64,000 nucleotides of DNA from Paenibacillus dendrobii (GCF_009807035.1 NZ_WUBI01000006.1:218012-282011); one strand, 5' to 3'. Counted from the first letter of the stretch, positions 1-8,390 are shown. Program-made: numbers and translations. The notes: generated by a model not told the origin, from the sequence alone.

Positions 1-1
1 C

Positions 2-1153
2 AAGATTGCAGAGCAGTGCAGGCTGGCCAAAGAGCTGGGCTGCGAGGCGGTCATCGTGGATGACGGCTGGCAGACGGAGGATAACCAGCGCGGCTATGCT
101 TACTGCGGCGACTGGGAGGTTGCACCGAAACGGATCGCCGATATGCGTCATTTTGTGGATCGGGTGCATGAGCTCGGGATGAAATTTATTCTGTGGTATT
201 CCGTCCCGTTCGTGGGCAAACACTCCAAAGCCTGGAGCCGCTTCGAGAGCAAGTTCATGAACAGCTATGGCGTGGATACCGCGGTGGTGGATCCCCGGTT
301 TCCGGAGATTCGCGAATACTTGATCGGTATCTACGAAGAAGCGCTTCGGACTTGGAACATCGACGGTTTCAAACTGGATTTCGTGGATTCCTTTAATCTG
401 TCGGAAGAGATGAGATACTCGCTTGGCGGAGGCCGGGATTACGACTCCGTTCCAGAGGCGGTAGACCGCCTGCTCTCGGATGTGATGCAGCGGCTTAAGG
501 CGATCAAACCGGATGTAATCATCGAGTTCCGGCAAAATTACATCGGTCCGCTCATGCGGAAATACGGCAATATGTTCCGGGTGGCCGACTGTCCGAACAA
601 CTACAGTCAGAATCGGATCGGTTCGATCGATATTCGCCTTCTGAGCGGTAGCACCGCGGTACATTCGGATATGATGATGTGGAACTGGAACGAGAAGCCG
701 GAACATGTCGCGCTCCAGTTCATTCATTCTCTATTTTCCGTGCCGCAGTTATCTGTCCTGATAGATCAAGTTCCGGAGGTGCATCGCCGGGTGATTGGCT
801 TCTGGCTTAGCTTCTGGCGTGAGCACCGGGAGCTGCTGCTGGACGGAGACCTGCAGCCACAGTCACCGGAATTTATGTATCCGGTTGTATATGCAGCGGA
901 CGGAAGCCGTGTTCTTGCGGCGGTATACAGTGAGCATATCGTTCATCTCAGCGGCGAGCATCAAGTCTGTTTGCTCGTAAACGGTACCTCGCGGGATGCG
1001 GTTGCGGTACAGCTTGCTGGAGAAGTGAGCGGCACTATGACCGTGCTGGACTGCATGGGCGCTGAAATATCCAAAGTGGCGGTTCATTTGGAGGAAGGAC
1101 TTCACCTGTTCAAGCTTCCTCCGTCAGGACTGATCAGACTTCAGCAGGAATAA
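2..1153 (+). CDS. alpha-galactosidase, GH36-like (5' end missing)
   Basis: Hydrolyses terminal alpha-galactosides; probably cytoplasmic, but the N-terminus lies outside the window. The reading frame is open from base 2, so an apparent GTG start at base 56 is only an internal Val. Visible clan GH-D landmarks are a VDDGW strand near the left edge, a GFKLDF strand carrying the expected nucleophile Asp, and a later VHSDMMMWN segment that fits the acid/base Asp. The end of the protein is a short beta-rich domain typical of the family. The next gene follows after 27 bases and may be co-transcribed. The fold assignment is firm; the exact sugar specificity is inferred from the family. Confidence 0.85.
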   Translation, partial: KIAEQCRLAKELGCEAVIVDDGWQTEDNQRGYAYCGDWEVAPKRIADMRHFVDRVHELGMKFILWYSVPFVGKHSKAWSRFESKFMNSYGVDTAVVDPRFPEIREYLIGIYEEALRTWNIDGFKLDFVDSFNLSEEMRYSLGGGRDYDSVPEAVDRLLSDVMQRLKAIKPDVIIEFRQNYIGPLMRKYGNMFRVADCPNNYSQNRIGSIDIRLLSGSTAVHSDMMMWNWNEKPEHVALQFIHSLFSVPQLSVLIDQVPEVHRRVIGFWLSFWREHRELLLDGDLQPQSPEFMYPVVYAADGSRVLAAVYSEHIVHLSGEHQVCLLVNGTSRDAVAVQLAGEVSGTMTVLDCMGAEISKVAVHLEEGLHLFKLPPSGLIRLQQE

Positions 1154-1180
1154 AGCCTGGAATGAGGGAGTGATGATGCA

Positions 1181-2002
1181 ATGATAATACGCTTTTTGGG
1201 GACGGCGGCTTTTGAAGGCATTCCGTCGCTGTTTTGCCGGTGCGAGTTATGCGCCAAAGCGAAGGCGGCCGGCGGAAAGGAGATTCGATCCCGTACATCG
1301 GTCATGCTGGACGATGATCTGAAGATTGATTTCCCGCCGGATACCTTTATGCATATGGTGAGGGACGGGCTGGATCTGGAACGAATCCAGGACCTGGTCT
1401 TCACCCATTCGCATTCGGATCATCTATACGCAGAGGATTTGGCTGCCAGGCTTCCGGGTTACGCGCAGTCCCTGGCTCATCCAATCCAGGTCTATGCGAA
1501 TGATGCCGTTTTGGTCCGGATCAAGCAGACGCTTGATTTCAACGGAGGGCTTCAGGGGAAATTTGTGCTAAGCCGGGTGAAGGCTTTTGAACGGCTGGAG
1601 CTGCAGACGGCGGTCGTTGTACCGCTTCCGGCGAGCCATGATCCGATCGAGACCTGTCTTTTGTATTACATTGAAAAGGGCGGCAAGGCCATTTTGTATG
1701 GTCATGACAGCGGCTGGTTTCCAGACGAAACCTGGGCTTGGTTGCAGGACAAAAAACTGGATCTGGCCGTACTTGAATGCACGATGGGACGATCGGATTA
1801 CCGTCAGAGCCATATGAATATCGAAGCAGTGCTTGAAACGAAGCAGCGATTCGACGAATACGGCATGCTGAATCCGGGCGCCGGCATCGTCGTTACCCAT
1901 TTCTCTCATAACGCACAGCTGTCCCACACGGATTTGACGGAGATCTTCGAGCCGCATGGAATCCGGGTGGCATATGACGGCATGAATCTCGAACTTCCAT
2001 GA
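1181..2002 (+). CDS. MBL-fold metal-dependent hydrolase (PhnP-like)
   Basis: A 273-residue metallo-beta-lactamase-fold protein. The metal-binding signature is THSHSDH at about residues 74-80; later ASHD, GHDSGW and THFSH segments supply the remaining histidines and aspartates. The N-terminal FLGTAAFEGIPS and a CRCELC segment resemble the PhnP and cyclic-phosphodiesterase branch, where the cysteines can hold a structural metal. No signal peptide is present, so it is cytosolic. It follows the alpha-galactosidase closely and ends at a terminator, suggesting a shared transcript. The substrate cannot be told from sequence; a phosphodiester or lactone in sugar catabolism is possible. Confidence 0.8.
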   Translation: MIIRFLGTAAFEGIPSLFCRCELCAKAKAAGGKEIRSRTSVMLDDDLKIDFPPDTFMHMVRDGLDLERIQDLVFTHSHSDHLYAEDLAARLPGYAQSLAHPIQVYANDAVLVRIKQTLDFNGGLQGKFVLSRVKAFERLELQTAVVVPLPASHDPIETCLLYYIEKGGKAILYGHDSGWFPDETWAWLQDKKLDLAVLECTMGRSDYRQSHMNIEAVLETKQRFDEYGMLNPGAGIVVTHFSHNAQLSHTDLTEIFEPHGIRVAYDGMNLELP

Positions 2003-2012
2003 CAATGACACC

Positions 2013-2046
2013 ACCGCAGATGCGCCAGGCATCGGCGGTTTTTTTT
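2013..2046 (+). terminator. Rho-independent terminator
   Basis: ACCGCAGATGC pairs with GCATCGGCGGT (one mismatch) around a short loop, followed by eight Ts. It ends the alpha-galactosidase/MBL transcript. Confidence 0.85.
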
Positions 2047-2101
2047 CAGGATCATCAAGGCGGGGAAGGATATACAGCGAAAAGGAGTAGAGAAGATAAC
2101 C

Positions 2102-2584
2102 ATGACAGCACAGTATCGTCTCAGAGAAGAGGAGTATTTTGACTGGAGCACGCATGTTTTGCAGCTTAGAAACGGAGTCAAAAGCAGTACTGCCAGCATC
2201 GAGGAAGTTCAGGCCAGCATGAATTTCACCAAAATCTTTTTGGAATACCAGCTGACATTCCCTTGTCTCGTTTTATGCAACTGGGCAATCGACAACGCGC
2301 TGAGAACATTTTATATGAAGAAGCATCGGCAGATTAGTCCTCCTTATACGCTGTCTCTGAATCAGCTTCTGGAGCTGACCCGCGATAGTCGCGGACATCC
2401 CGACTTGGAGACGGTCAATTTTATGGAAAGCATTCGGTTCCTTGTGAATAGTCCCGATATGGCCCTGCATCAGCCTATGAATGAGGGGCATTTGATCAAC
2501 ATGATCCGTCGAGCGGATAAACTGGTGTATGATTTGTACTTGCGAAGTTATGGAGCGGAAGCAAGGTATAAGCGGGTCTTCTGA
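2102..2584 (+). CDS. small helical protein, possibly HEPN-like
   Basis: A 160-residue, mostly helical protein with no signal peptide or membrane segment. The pattern (hydrophobic helix with LCNWAIDNALRTFY, a LLELTRDSRG loop, final helix ending DLYLRSYG) recalls HEPN-domain proteins, but the canonical RxxxxH motif is not clear. A possible ribosome site (AAAGGAG) lies about 15 bases before the ATG, longer than ideal. The gene is monocistronic between two terminators. No function is assigned; it could equally be an uncharacterised Paenibacillus family. Confidence 0.6.
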   Translation: MTAQYRLREEEYFDWSTHVLQLRNGVKSSTASIEEVQASMNFTKIFLEYQLTFPCLVLCNWAIDNALRTFYMKKHRQISPPYTLSLNQLLELTRDSRGHPDLETVNFMESIRFLVNSPDMALHQPMNEGHLINMIRRADKLVYDLYLRSYGAEARYKRVF

Positions 2585-2637
2585 CCGCTGCAGGCATCGG
2601 CGGAGAATCTCTGCAAGGGGTCAGACTAGTCTAAGAA

Positions 2638-2683
2638 AAAGCCACGAAACCTATGCGTGATGCTAGGTTGTGGCTTCTTTTTT
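2638..2683 (+). terminator. Rho-independent terminator
   Basis: AAGCCAC and AACCTA pair with TAGGTT and GTGGCTT with a small bulge, followed by a C-interrupted T tract. It lies between convergent genes and may serve both. Confidence 0.75.
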
Positions 2684-2707
2684 CGTAGGATCAGACCGTT
2701 AAAAGGT

Positions 2708-3691
2708 TTAGATATGAAAGCTCCATTGTCCTAACGAGATATAGACGGTTAACAAACCAAATAACATTACACAGAAATTAATGACCACAAATAAGCAGCG
2801 CATGGTCAAGGTACGATGGAATTTAAAGAAAGTTTTGAACCCGTCGTTACCGTTAATGATGAACAAGATCAGTATGGTATGTACGATGGTATGTCCAACG
2901 ATTTCTGTAAATCCGAACACGGCTGTCGTAAGGATAAATATACTCGTAAGCAAGAACGCAGAGAATCGATTTAAAAGTCCAACAATGAATGCCCAAGCAA
3001 GTCCTAGCTCAATGAAGGCGCTGATCAAAACAAATTGATCCACAGAAAAACCCATAGTCGGGAGATGATAATCGTGCACGAGGGAGTAAGCAAGTTCGGG
3101 TATCGTAAGCTTTTCCATGGCGATCCATGCCAGAGACAAGCCTGTAAAAAAATAGAGAACCATATTAATGGAGGGGGACCATCGTGTGTTAACGAAGCAT
3201 AAGTAATAGATGATTCCAACATAAAATACGTAGTCCAGTACCTGGAAAATTCCGTAGTTCACAATGGCGGTGATGTATAGAGCGGTAAGTGCCAGTCCAC
3301 TACCGAGGAGCAGCTTGCGGTGCAATAATCCCACCATGGCCGCTATAAGAAAGAGGTATACCCAAATGTGATTAGACACGAACGAAGGGGATAGATAGGT
3401 TCCTGTACAGAGTTGAAGGAGGAAGCCAAGGCCAACTCCTATACGAAATATCGTCAATTGAAACCGCTTTAACTTATTGAGAAAAAAATGAAACTGATTA
3501 ATGAAACGATATTTCTCCAGTTTTTCATTACATATTGCAGCAATGAGCAATGCTACAAGCGTGAATGCCAGCCAGAAGAGAAAAACGGGGGTGATGACCT
3601 TAGACATGGATTCGGGGTACCATAGATGTTGATGCGCAAACCATTTGACGTGCGTGAATAAATTGCTCCATGGAGGGAGCCATCGTGCCAT
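2708..3691 (-). CDS. multi-pass membrane protein (DoxX/HTTM-like)
   Basis: About 327 residues with roughly eight hydrophobic segments, so an integral membrane protein. The start used here is the ATG preceded by GGAAGTG nine bases away; an upstream in-frame ATG (3730) would add 13 residues but has a weaker ribosome site. The MEKLTIPELAYSL region and the HTIVHTILILF helix recall DoxX or vitamin-K-carboxylase-like membrane domains, but no catalytic signature is convincing. It stands alone, with a long AT-rich region behind its start. Function unknown. Confidence 0.7.
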   Translation of the reverse strand: MARWLPPWSNLFTHVKWFAHQHLWYPESMSKVITPVFLFWLAFTLVALLIAAICNEKLEKYRFINQFHFFLNKLKRFQLTIFRIGVGLGFLLQLCTGTYLSPSFVSNHIWVYLFLIAAMVGLLHRKLLLGSGLALTALYITAIVNYGIFQVLDYVFYVGIIYYLCFVNTRWSPSINMVLYFFTGLSLAWIAMEKLTIPELAYSLVHDYHLPTMGFSVDQFVLISAFIELGLAWAFIVGLLNRFSAFLLTSIFILTTAVFGFTEIVGHTIVHTILILFIINGNDGFKTFFKFHRTLTMRCLFVVINFCVMLFGLLTVYISLGQWSFHI

Positions 3692-3730
3692 AGGGAGGAT
3701 CACTTCCTTTTCTTGAAAATGTGTACTCAT

Positions 3731-4520
3731 CCATCATTTTGTTTTCAAATATTCACAAAAATATACTTTGATGGAAAATAATTAATTATTATTCATATAG
3801 TATCATAAAAACTACAAATATTAACATAAAATATACAAAAATTACATTAATTTTCTAATATAGTTATTTTTAGATTTCATAATCTTGATGAAGAATGTTG
3901 TATTTTGTGACAAAGTCCTCGAAATTATAAAGCTTAAGGTTTCGTTGTCATCAATAATAGTGTGGTCTTTTATTTCTATTTTTTGTATTAACCATTATAT
4001 ACTTATGGTGGAAAATCAAAGGGGCAATGGAATGAGCGGAGCATCTTATATATTAGTTTGGTAAAGAATACATATCCAACAACCATCAATCGCTTTCAAA
4101 CCACGTTGATATGACATTCAACCAAAACTTTTTAAATTCAAATCATGTTCTTGTACGGATTGTAAAAATGTCAAAAAACAGATAGATTCCTAATAACAAA
4201 TAGGAATACGAAGATGCTTGGATATAAAGATCCAAGCGTTTCAATTTTTATTTTGCCTTGTTGAATAAAATAGCCCGTTAGCTAAATAATGATTATTTTT
4301 CTAAGGAACACCCTTTTAAAAAATTGCCTTAGTGATGGATCTTTTGATCTCTTCTCATACATGGAATTTTATAGGGAAAGTGTTCATACGGTTCTAGGCC
4401 AATCGTTAGTTTGTTATTACGAGACGTGAGCATTTTGTACATTCAAATAATCGTGAAAGGCTAACTGAAGAGCTGCTTCGCGCCCGAACACCCAAATCAA
4501 ATGACTGTGATTTTCTGGTG
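3731..4520. other. long AT-rich intergenic region
   Basis: Nearly 800 bases without a credible gene. It is far more AT-rich than its surroundings. It must contain the promoter of the minus-strand membrane gene. A weak hairpin (GCTTGGA/TCCAAGC, 4215-4236) is followed by a broken T tract. Short open frames lack ribosome sites. The composition suggests decayed or imported DNA. Confidence 0.6.
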
Positions 4521-4573
4521 TTGACATTAAAAGGATGATCGGATATATTTGATACATACCAACCGAATGTATG
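4521..4573 (+). promoter_or_regulatory. promoter and TetR operator of the regulator gene
   Basis: A near-perfect sigma-A promoter: TTGACA (4521-4526), 17-base spacer, TATATT (4544-4549). Immediately downstream, at the expected transcription start, lies an imperfect inverted repeat (4552-4573) beginning ATACATACCAAC, identical to the half-site of the larger palindrome at 5281-5311. This is the expected layout for autorepression. Confidence 0.8.
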
Positions 4574-4587
4574 AAAGGGGAAAGCGA

Positions 4588-5253
4588 ATGGCAAGGAATA
4601 AATATCCTGAAGAAACAATCAACCAAATTCTAACCGTGGCTCTTAACCTGTTCATACAAAAAGGATACGAGCAGACCTCTATTCAGGATATCATTAATGA
4701 GCTGGGCGGGCTGACAAAAGGGGCAATTTACCATCACTTCAAGTCGAAGGAGGAGATCCTGCAGGCTGTCACCGACCATATGTTCAAAGGTGTTGACGAG
4801 ATGCTGTCCGGCGTCAGGGACGACAAGGAGCTGAACGGACTGGAAAAGCTTCGCAAGATTTCCCGCGTCTCTCTCGGCAATCCAGCCCAGAACGAAATGG
4901 CATCGGCGGCGCCGAACCTCTTGCGCAATCCGAAGCTACTGGCGGCACAGATCGAGAACATATTCGAAAAAGGTGTACCCTTCTATATCCAGCCCATCAT
5001 CGAACAGGGTATGCGAGACGGTTCGATCCGAACCGACTATCCAAGGGAGCTAAGCGAAGCGTTGATGATTCTCACCAACCTTTGGCTAAACCCGGCGGTC
5101 ATCCAAGCTACGCCCGAGATGATGTTGCGAAAGGTAAGGCTTTTCGATGAAATATTGAAAGGCCTTGGGCTTGACCTGTTCGATGAGCAAATGATTCAAC
5201 GATACGAGGAATTGTACCGTTTGTCAGCTCGAGAAGTCAGCAAAGAAAACTAA
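4588..5253 (+). CDS. TetR/AcrR-family transcriptional regulator
   Basis: A 221-residue repressor. The N-terminal helix-turn-helix spans about residues 10-55 (TSIQDIINELGGLTKGAIYHHFKSKEEIL); the rest is the helical ligand-binding and dimerisation domain. The ATG used has a GAAAGGGG ribosome site; an in-frame TTG at 4549 lies inside the -10 box and is rejected. A short hairpin follows the stop. The adjacent palindromes before its own start and before the pentapeptide gene make autoregulation and control of that gene likely. The inducing ligand is unknown, though this arrangement is common for drug-response modules. Confidence 0.92.
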   Translation: MARNKYPEETINQILTVALNLFIQKGYEQTSIQDIINELGGLTKGAIYHHFKSKEEILQAVTDHMFKGVDEMLSGVRDDKELNGLEKLRKISRVSLGNPAQNEMASAAPNLLRNPKLLAAQIENIFEKGVPFYIQPIIEQGMRDGSIRTDYPRELSEALMILTNLWLNPAVIQATPEMMLRKVRLFDEILKGLGLDLFDEQMIQRYEELYRLSAREVSKEN

Positions 5254-5254
5254 A

Positions 5255-5277
5255 CTGCCGAAAGGCAGCTTATTTTT
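5255..5277 (+). terminator. short hairpin terminator
   Basis: CTGCC-GAAA-GGCAG hairpin followed by a T-rich tract just after the tetR stop codon. Only five pairs, so probably a partial terminator. Confidence 0.5.
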
Positions 5278-5280
5278 AAG

Positions 5281-5311
5281 CCTATACATACCAACGGTTG
5301 GTATGTATAGG
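5281..5311. promoter_or_regulatory. 31-bp perfect palindrome, TetR operator
   Basis: Fifteen-base arms (CCTATACATACCAAC and its exact complement) surround one central base. It sits between tetR and the pentapeptide gene, and its left half-site recurs in the tetR promoter. No clear sigma-A -10 box is seen next to it, so the promoter it controls is not resolved. Confidence 0.85.
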
Positions 5312-5365
5312 TGATCAAGGTTCAAACGTGTGTTAGAAAACTTATTTTAAGGAGATGTGAATGTA

Positions 5366-6043
5366 ATGAGTAAGAAATTGACAATGACCACCCGCTCGTT
5401 GAAACAGCAAGTCGTGACCAACTTTAGCGGTAGCAACCTGGCCAAGAGTGACTTAGCGGGTGTTACGGCCCATAAAGGACTGTTTAAGGGCAGCGCGCTC
5501 TCCGGTTCCGACTTTTCAGGCGCGGATTTGATCGGCAGTACGTTTAAGAGAAGCGACGTACGCGAAGCCAACTTTGACGGCACGAATCTGACGGACTGCA
5601 ACCTGTCTGCGCTTGACCTGACAAATGCAAGCTTCAATAAGTCGATTCTTGTACGAACCAACTTCAGCAGCGCGAATCTTAACGGAGCGAAATTCACGGG
5701 CGTAAGGCTGACCGACGTCACGTTAACGACGACGGATCTTAAAACAACGATATTTGAAGGCTGTTTGTTTGACGGGGTTGACTTCAAGTACTCCGATCTG
5801 AGCGGGCAGCGTTTCGACGGACAGACGTTTATCGGCGTGAAGTTTGACAGAGCGGGATTAAGCAACGCTTCGTTCAAGGGCGCTACATTAAATAATGTTT
5901 CTTTCCACCCGGGGTTTACCTTTACTAAGAAGTACTATCGCATGATCAAAACGATCTGCTTTGACGGCGCGACGATGGATAAATTGACATTTGCTGCCCT
6001 CAAAGGCATGGATGCCAATTTGTCAAAAGTCACAGTCATTTAA
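5366..6043 (+). CDS. pentapeptide-repeat protein
   Basis: A 225-residue protein made largely of A(D/N)LxX pentapeptide repeats (for example SGADLIGSTF, SSANLNGAKF, SNASFKGATL), which fold into a right-handed quadrilateral beta helix. Some members (Qnr, MfpA) mimic DNA and protect gyrase from quinolones; sequence alone does not show whether this one does. It has no signal peptide. The ATG is preceded by AAGGAG; a GTG nine bases upstream is too close to that site. It follows a 31-bp palindrome and the TetR gene, and is followed by a drug-exporter ATPase stub, so a drug-response role is plausible. Confidence 0.9.
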   Translation: MSKKLTMTTRSLKQQVVTNFSGSNLAKSDLAGVTAHKGLFKGSALSGSDFSGADLIGSTFKRSDVREANFDGTNLTDCNLSALDLTNASFNKSILVRTNFSSANLNGAKFTGVRLTDVTLTTTDLKTTIFEGCLFDGVDFKYSDLSGQRFDGQTFIGVKFDRAGLSNASFKGATLNNVSFHPGFTFTKKYYRMIKTICFDGATMDKLTFAALKGMDANLSKVTVI

Positions 6044-6056
6044 GGGAGGGGATTCG

Positions 6057-6172
6057 ATGCAAACCAAGACCATTCAAGTAAAAGGACTGCAATAACCAAC
6101 AAGCAGCTCCAAGTGCTGAAAGGTGACGTTTCGGAGCCTTCTATAGTGAAAGAACACAAGCAGATTCTTTGA
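6057..6172 (+). pseudogene. remnant of an ABC transporter ATPase gene (N-terminus)
   Basis: A strong GGGAGGGG ribosome site precedes an ATG reading MQTKTIQVKGLQ and a stop. After a one-base shift the frame continues NKQLQVLKGDV, which matches the usual start of drug-exporter (DrrA-like) ABC ATPases just before the Walker A region; everything from Walker A onward is missing. The gene would have been the third member of the TetR/pentapeptide operon. Recognition rests on about 25 residues, so it is tentative. Confidence 0.5.
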
Positions 6173-6252
6173 TCAAGGAAAACACCAAGCCGGGAGAGAG
6201 TTTATAGTTTAAAACAATAGGACTGATAAAAAAGTAAAGTGAGGGAAACGAA

Positions 6253-7437
6253 ATGGAAAAGATAACAACAGAAGATTTTAGTTCGTCAGAAAATATGAAG
6301 GAAAAAAGATTCACTACCGGGCAGGATCGCCCGGAGCTGCAGAAGGCCATCCAGGAGATAGTCGATTCCGGTTTCCTCGGGGTGCAGCTGCGCGTGCACG
6401 ATGAGCAGGGCGAGTGGGTCGGCAGCGCCGGGGTGAGCAGGTTGGGCGAGGAGGCGAAGCCGCCTACAAACGGGCACTTCCGGATAGGCAGCAGCACCAA
6501 GACCTTCACCGCGACCGTGGTGCTGCAATTGGTTGCCGAGGGCAGGATCGGGCTCGACGACCCGGTGGTAGACTACCTGCCCGAGTTCAGGCTGGACCGG
6601 CGGATTACGGTGCGGATGCTGCTGCAACACACCAGCGGGGTGTTCAACTTCACCGGCGAGTATTACGAAGACGGGACGGTCGTGCCGGGGATCCCCTGGC
6701 AGGGCCAGGAGTGGGTAGACAACCGGTTCAAGACCTACCGGCCGGAGGAGCTGGTACGGCTGGCATTGTCCAAGCCGGTGCGATTCGAGCCGGGAACGGA
6801 CTGGAGCTATTCCAACACCAACTACGTGCTGGCCAGGCTGCTGATCGAGAAGGTCACCGGCAGCTCGCTCGCCGAGGAGATGCAGCGGCTGATTCTGGGG
6901 CCGCTTGGGCTGTCGGGTACCGTGGTACCAGACACCCAGCCAGAGATCCCCGGACCTCACGCCCACGCCTACTACCGGTACGAGGACGCCGGCGAGCAGA
7001 AGACGGTCGACATCACCCGCCAGAATCCCTCGTGGATTTCCACCGGTGGCGACATGATCTCGACCACCCAGGATCTCCACACGTTCATCTCTGCGCTGAT
7101 GGACGGCAAGCTGCTCCCGGCCCCGCTACTGGCCGAGATGTGCAAGCCGCATCCCAAAATCGGCTATGGCTTGGGGGTGTTCGTGCAGGACGCCGGCCCG
7201 AACGGCGACGGTACCATCATCACCCACAACGGCGGCATTTCGGGCTTCGCGGCACTGATGTACAGCACGCCCGACGGCAGCAAGACCCTGACCGCCTCCG
7301 TGAACTATGTGGACGACGTCGCAATGTCCCTGGCAGTGGCATTTCAAAAGGCGACGCAGAGGCTCGTCGAGGAGGTGTTCGGCGGCGGGCTAGCCGGGTC
7401 GGCTGACGCGGCCGAGCCGGCTAGTAAACAGGGCTGA
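6253..7437 (+). CDS. serine hydrolase, class C beta-lactamase/DD-peptidase fold
   Basis: A 394-residue penicillin-binding-protein-like hydrolase. The active-site set is visible: SSTK (nucleophile S80, K83) in FRIGSSTKTFT, YSN in DWSYSNTNY, and HNGG near the C-terminus. No signal peptide precedes the domain; the first 22 or so residues are lysine- and glutamate-rich and encoded by AT-rich host-like DNA. From about base 6320 on, nearly every third position is G or C, unlike any neighbour and typical of an actinomycete. The ribosome site GTGAGGG supports the start. Substrate is unknown: peptides, esters and beta-lactams are all used by the family. Probably acquired by transfer. Confidence 0.9.
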   Translation: MEKITTEDFSSSENMKEKRFTTGQDRPELQKAIQEIVDSGFLGVQLRVHDEQGEWVGSAGVSRLGEEAKPPTNGHFRIGSSTKTFTATVVLQLVAEGRIGLDDPVVDYLPEFRLDRRITVRMLLQHTSGVFNFTGEYYEDGTVVPGIPWQGQEWVDNRFKTYRPEELVRLALSKPVRFEPGTDWSYSNTNYVLARLLIEKVTGSSLAEEMQRLILGPLGLSGTVVPDTQPEIPGPHAHAYYRYEDAGEQKTVDITRQNPSWISTGGDMISTTQDLHTFISALMDGKLLPAPLLAEMCKPHPKIGYGLGVFVQDAGPNGDGTIITHNGGISGFAALMYSTPDGSKTLTASVNYVDDVAMSLAVAFQKATQRLVEEVFGGGLAGSADAAEPASKQG

Positions 7438-7510
7438 GCACCGTGGCCCCGGCTGGACTCCTTTCGGTTGTGCATGGGGTAGAGCGGTCGCCGGGCTAAA
7501 ATCATTTAAG

Positions 7511-7672
7511 TATAATAGTGATATGCTAGTCTTTTGGTGCTTGAAGTACTAATAAGCTGATGTAAGACTAGTAAACGATATAAAAAACGGGAGCCATTCA
7601 ACTAAAGGGAAACGATAATAGCTCAATGAAGACATATTAAGGCAGCCGGCTTTTTGGGTCGGCTGCCTTTTT
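7511..7672 (+). other. structured intergenic segment, possible small RNA
   Basis: A TATAAT box (7511-7516), an inverted repeat CTAGTCTT/AAGACTAG (7526-7571) and a strong terminator (7641-7672) lie in order with no gene between them. No good -35 box is seen. It could be an untranslated RNA or just the 3' region of the hydrolase transcript. Confidence 0.3.
7641..7672 (+). terminator. Rho-independent terminator
   Basis: GGCAGCCG pairs perfectly with CGGCTGCC, followed by five Ts. Confidence 0.85.
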
Positions 7673-7766
7673 CTCTACAACGGGAAGTCTAGTTCAGAAG
7701 CAGGTGAATGTATCATCCAATATGTGGTAGTATGGGATTCTCCTGAAACGAGTAACTCGATTCTCT

Positions 7767-7946
7767 CTACTCCAATTCTTCACCATGACGATTCAGATTT
7801 TTATTTAAGGTGACAGTGCCTTTGGACGGCCTAATGGATGAATTGGAAGATACATCGGCAGCACGTCTGACCTCGGCGCAATTCACCAACAGGATGCTAA
7901 AGGTCAAAACAGCAGCGACAACGGAGTGCGTGGATTTGGTTTTCAC
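7767..7946 (-). CDS. small secreted peptide candidate (59 aa)
   Basis: Too short for most gene finders. It begins at a GTG preceded by GAGGCGG and reads MKTKSTHSVVAAVLTFSILL at the start: a basic N-terminus, a hydrophobic core of about 15 residues and a likely cleavage region around VNCAEVRRA. The remaining 30 residues are polar and basic. This is the shape of an exported peptide or a signalling-peptide precursor, but no partner Rap-like receptor is next to it. An opposite-strand frame exists but lacks a ribosome site. It could also be the stub of a larger secreted protein. Confidence 0.35.
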   Translation of the reverse strand: MKTKSTHSVVAAVLTFSILLVNCAEVRRAADVSSNSSIRPSKGTVTLNKNLNRHGEELE

Positions 7947-8243
7947 AATTTCACCGCCTCGTGTTCTCTTATTTATATAACGCTTTCATTTTCGAAAAGT
8001 TGTAATAAATCCATCGAGCCGATTCATCAGGTATACCGCAAACCGGGAGAGATTTGCTTCATATTACTCTCATTTTATGGTATTTTTTCATTCTGCTTAT
8101 GAACATTTTCGCACAAAATCATTTCTATGGGTTTACGTTTTACATTTCGTTCATTTAAGGGTTTATTACATTTTAATTTCAGGAGCAACCGGTCAAAATT
8201 GTAACGGTAGGATACCGATAAAAACAATGGTTAAAGCAGCTGC

Positions 8244-8390
8244 TTGACGGGATTTTTGAAGACTATAGAATTTATAAATTTCCCATAGAGGATAGCGCAT
8301 TTTAACAATCCGCCGCCGCAAGAAGTGTTAATTCCCGGTATTAATCGGAACATCGCTCTATAGAAAGCGCTTTATTTCCTCTTCTATAAT
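8244..8390 (+). promoter_or_regulatory. promoter region with cre box for the GH-D pair
   Basis: TTGACG (8244-8249), 16 bases, TAGAAT is one candidate promoter. Farther down, AGAAAGCGCTTTAT (8362-8375) closely matches the CcpA cre consensus and lies just before a perfect TATAAT (8385-8390). Carbon catabolite repression of the downstream glycosidases is the likely meaning. The remainder of 7947-8243 shows no gene. Confidence 0.55.

Noticed and set aside
4549..4587. TTG start extending the first TetR protein
   Set aside because: It lies within the -10 box of the gene's own promoter, so it would not be transcribed.
5281..5311. Palindrome as a transcription terminator
   Set aside because: No T tract follows and its half-site recurs in the tetR promoter, so an operator is a better reading.
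6414..7406. 330-codon alternate frame within the serine hydrolase
   Set aside because: Long alternative frames are normal in high-GC DNA; the hydrolase frame holds the active-site motifs.
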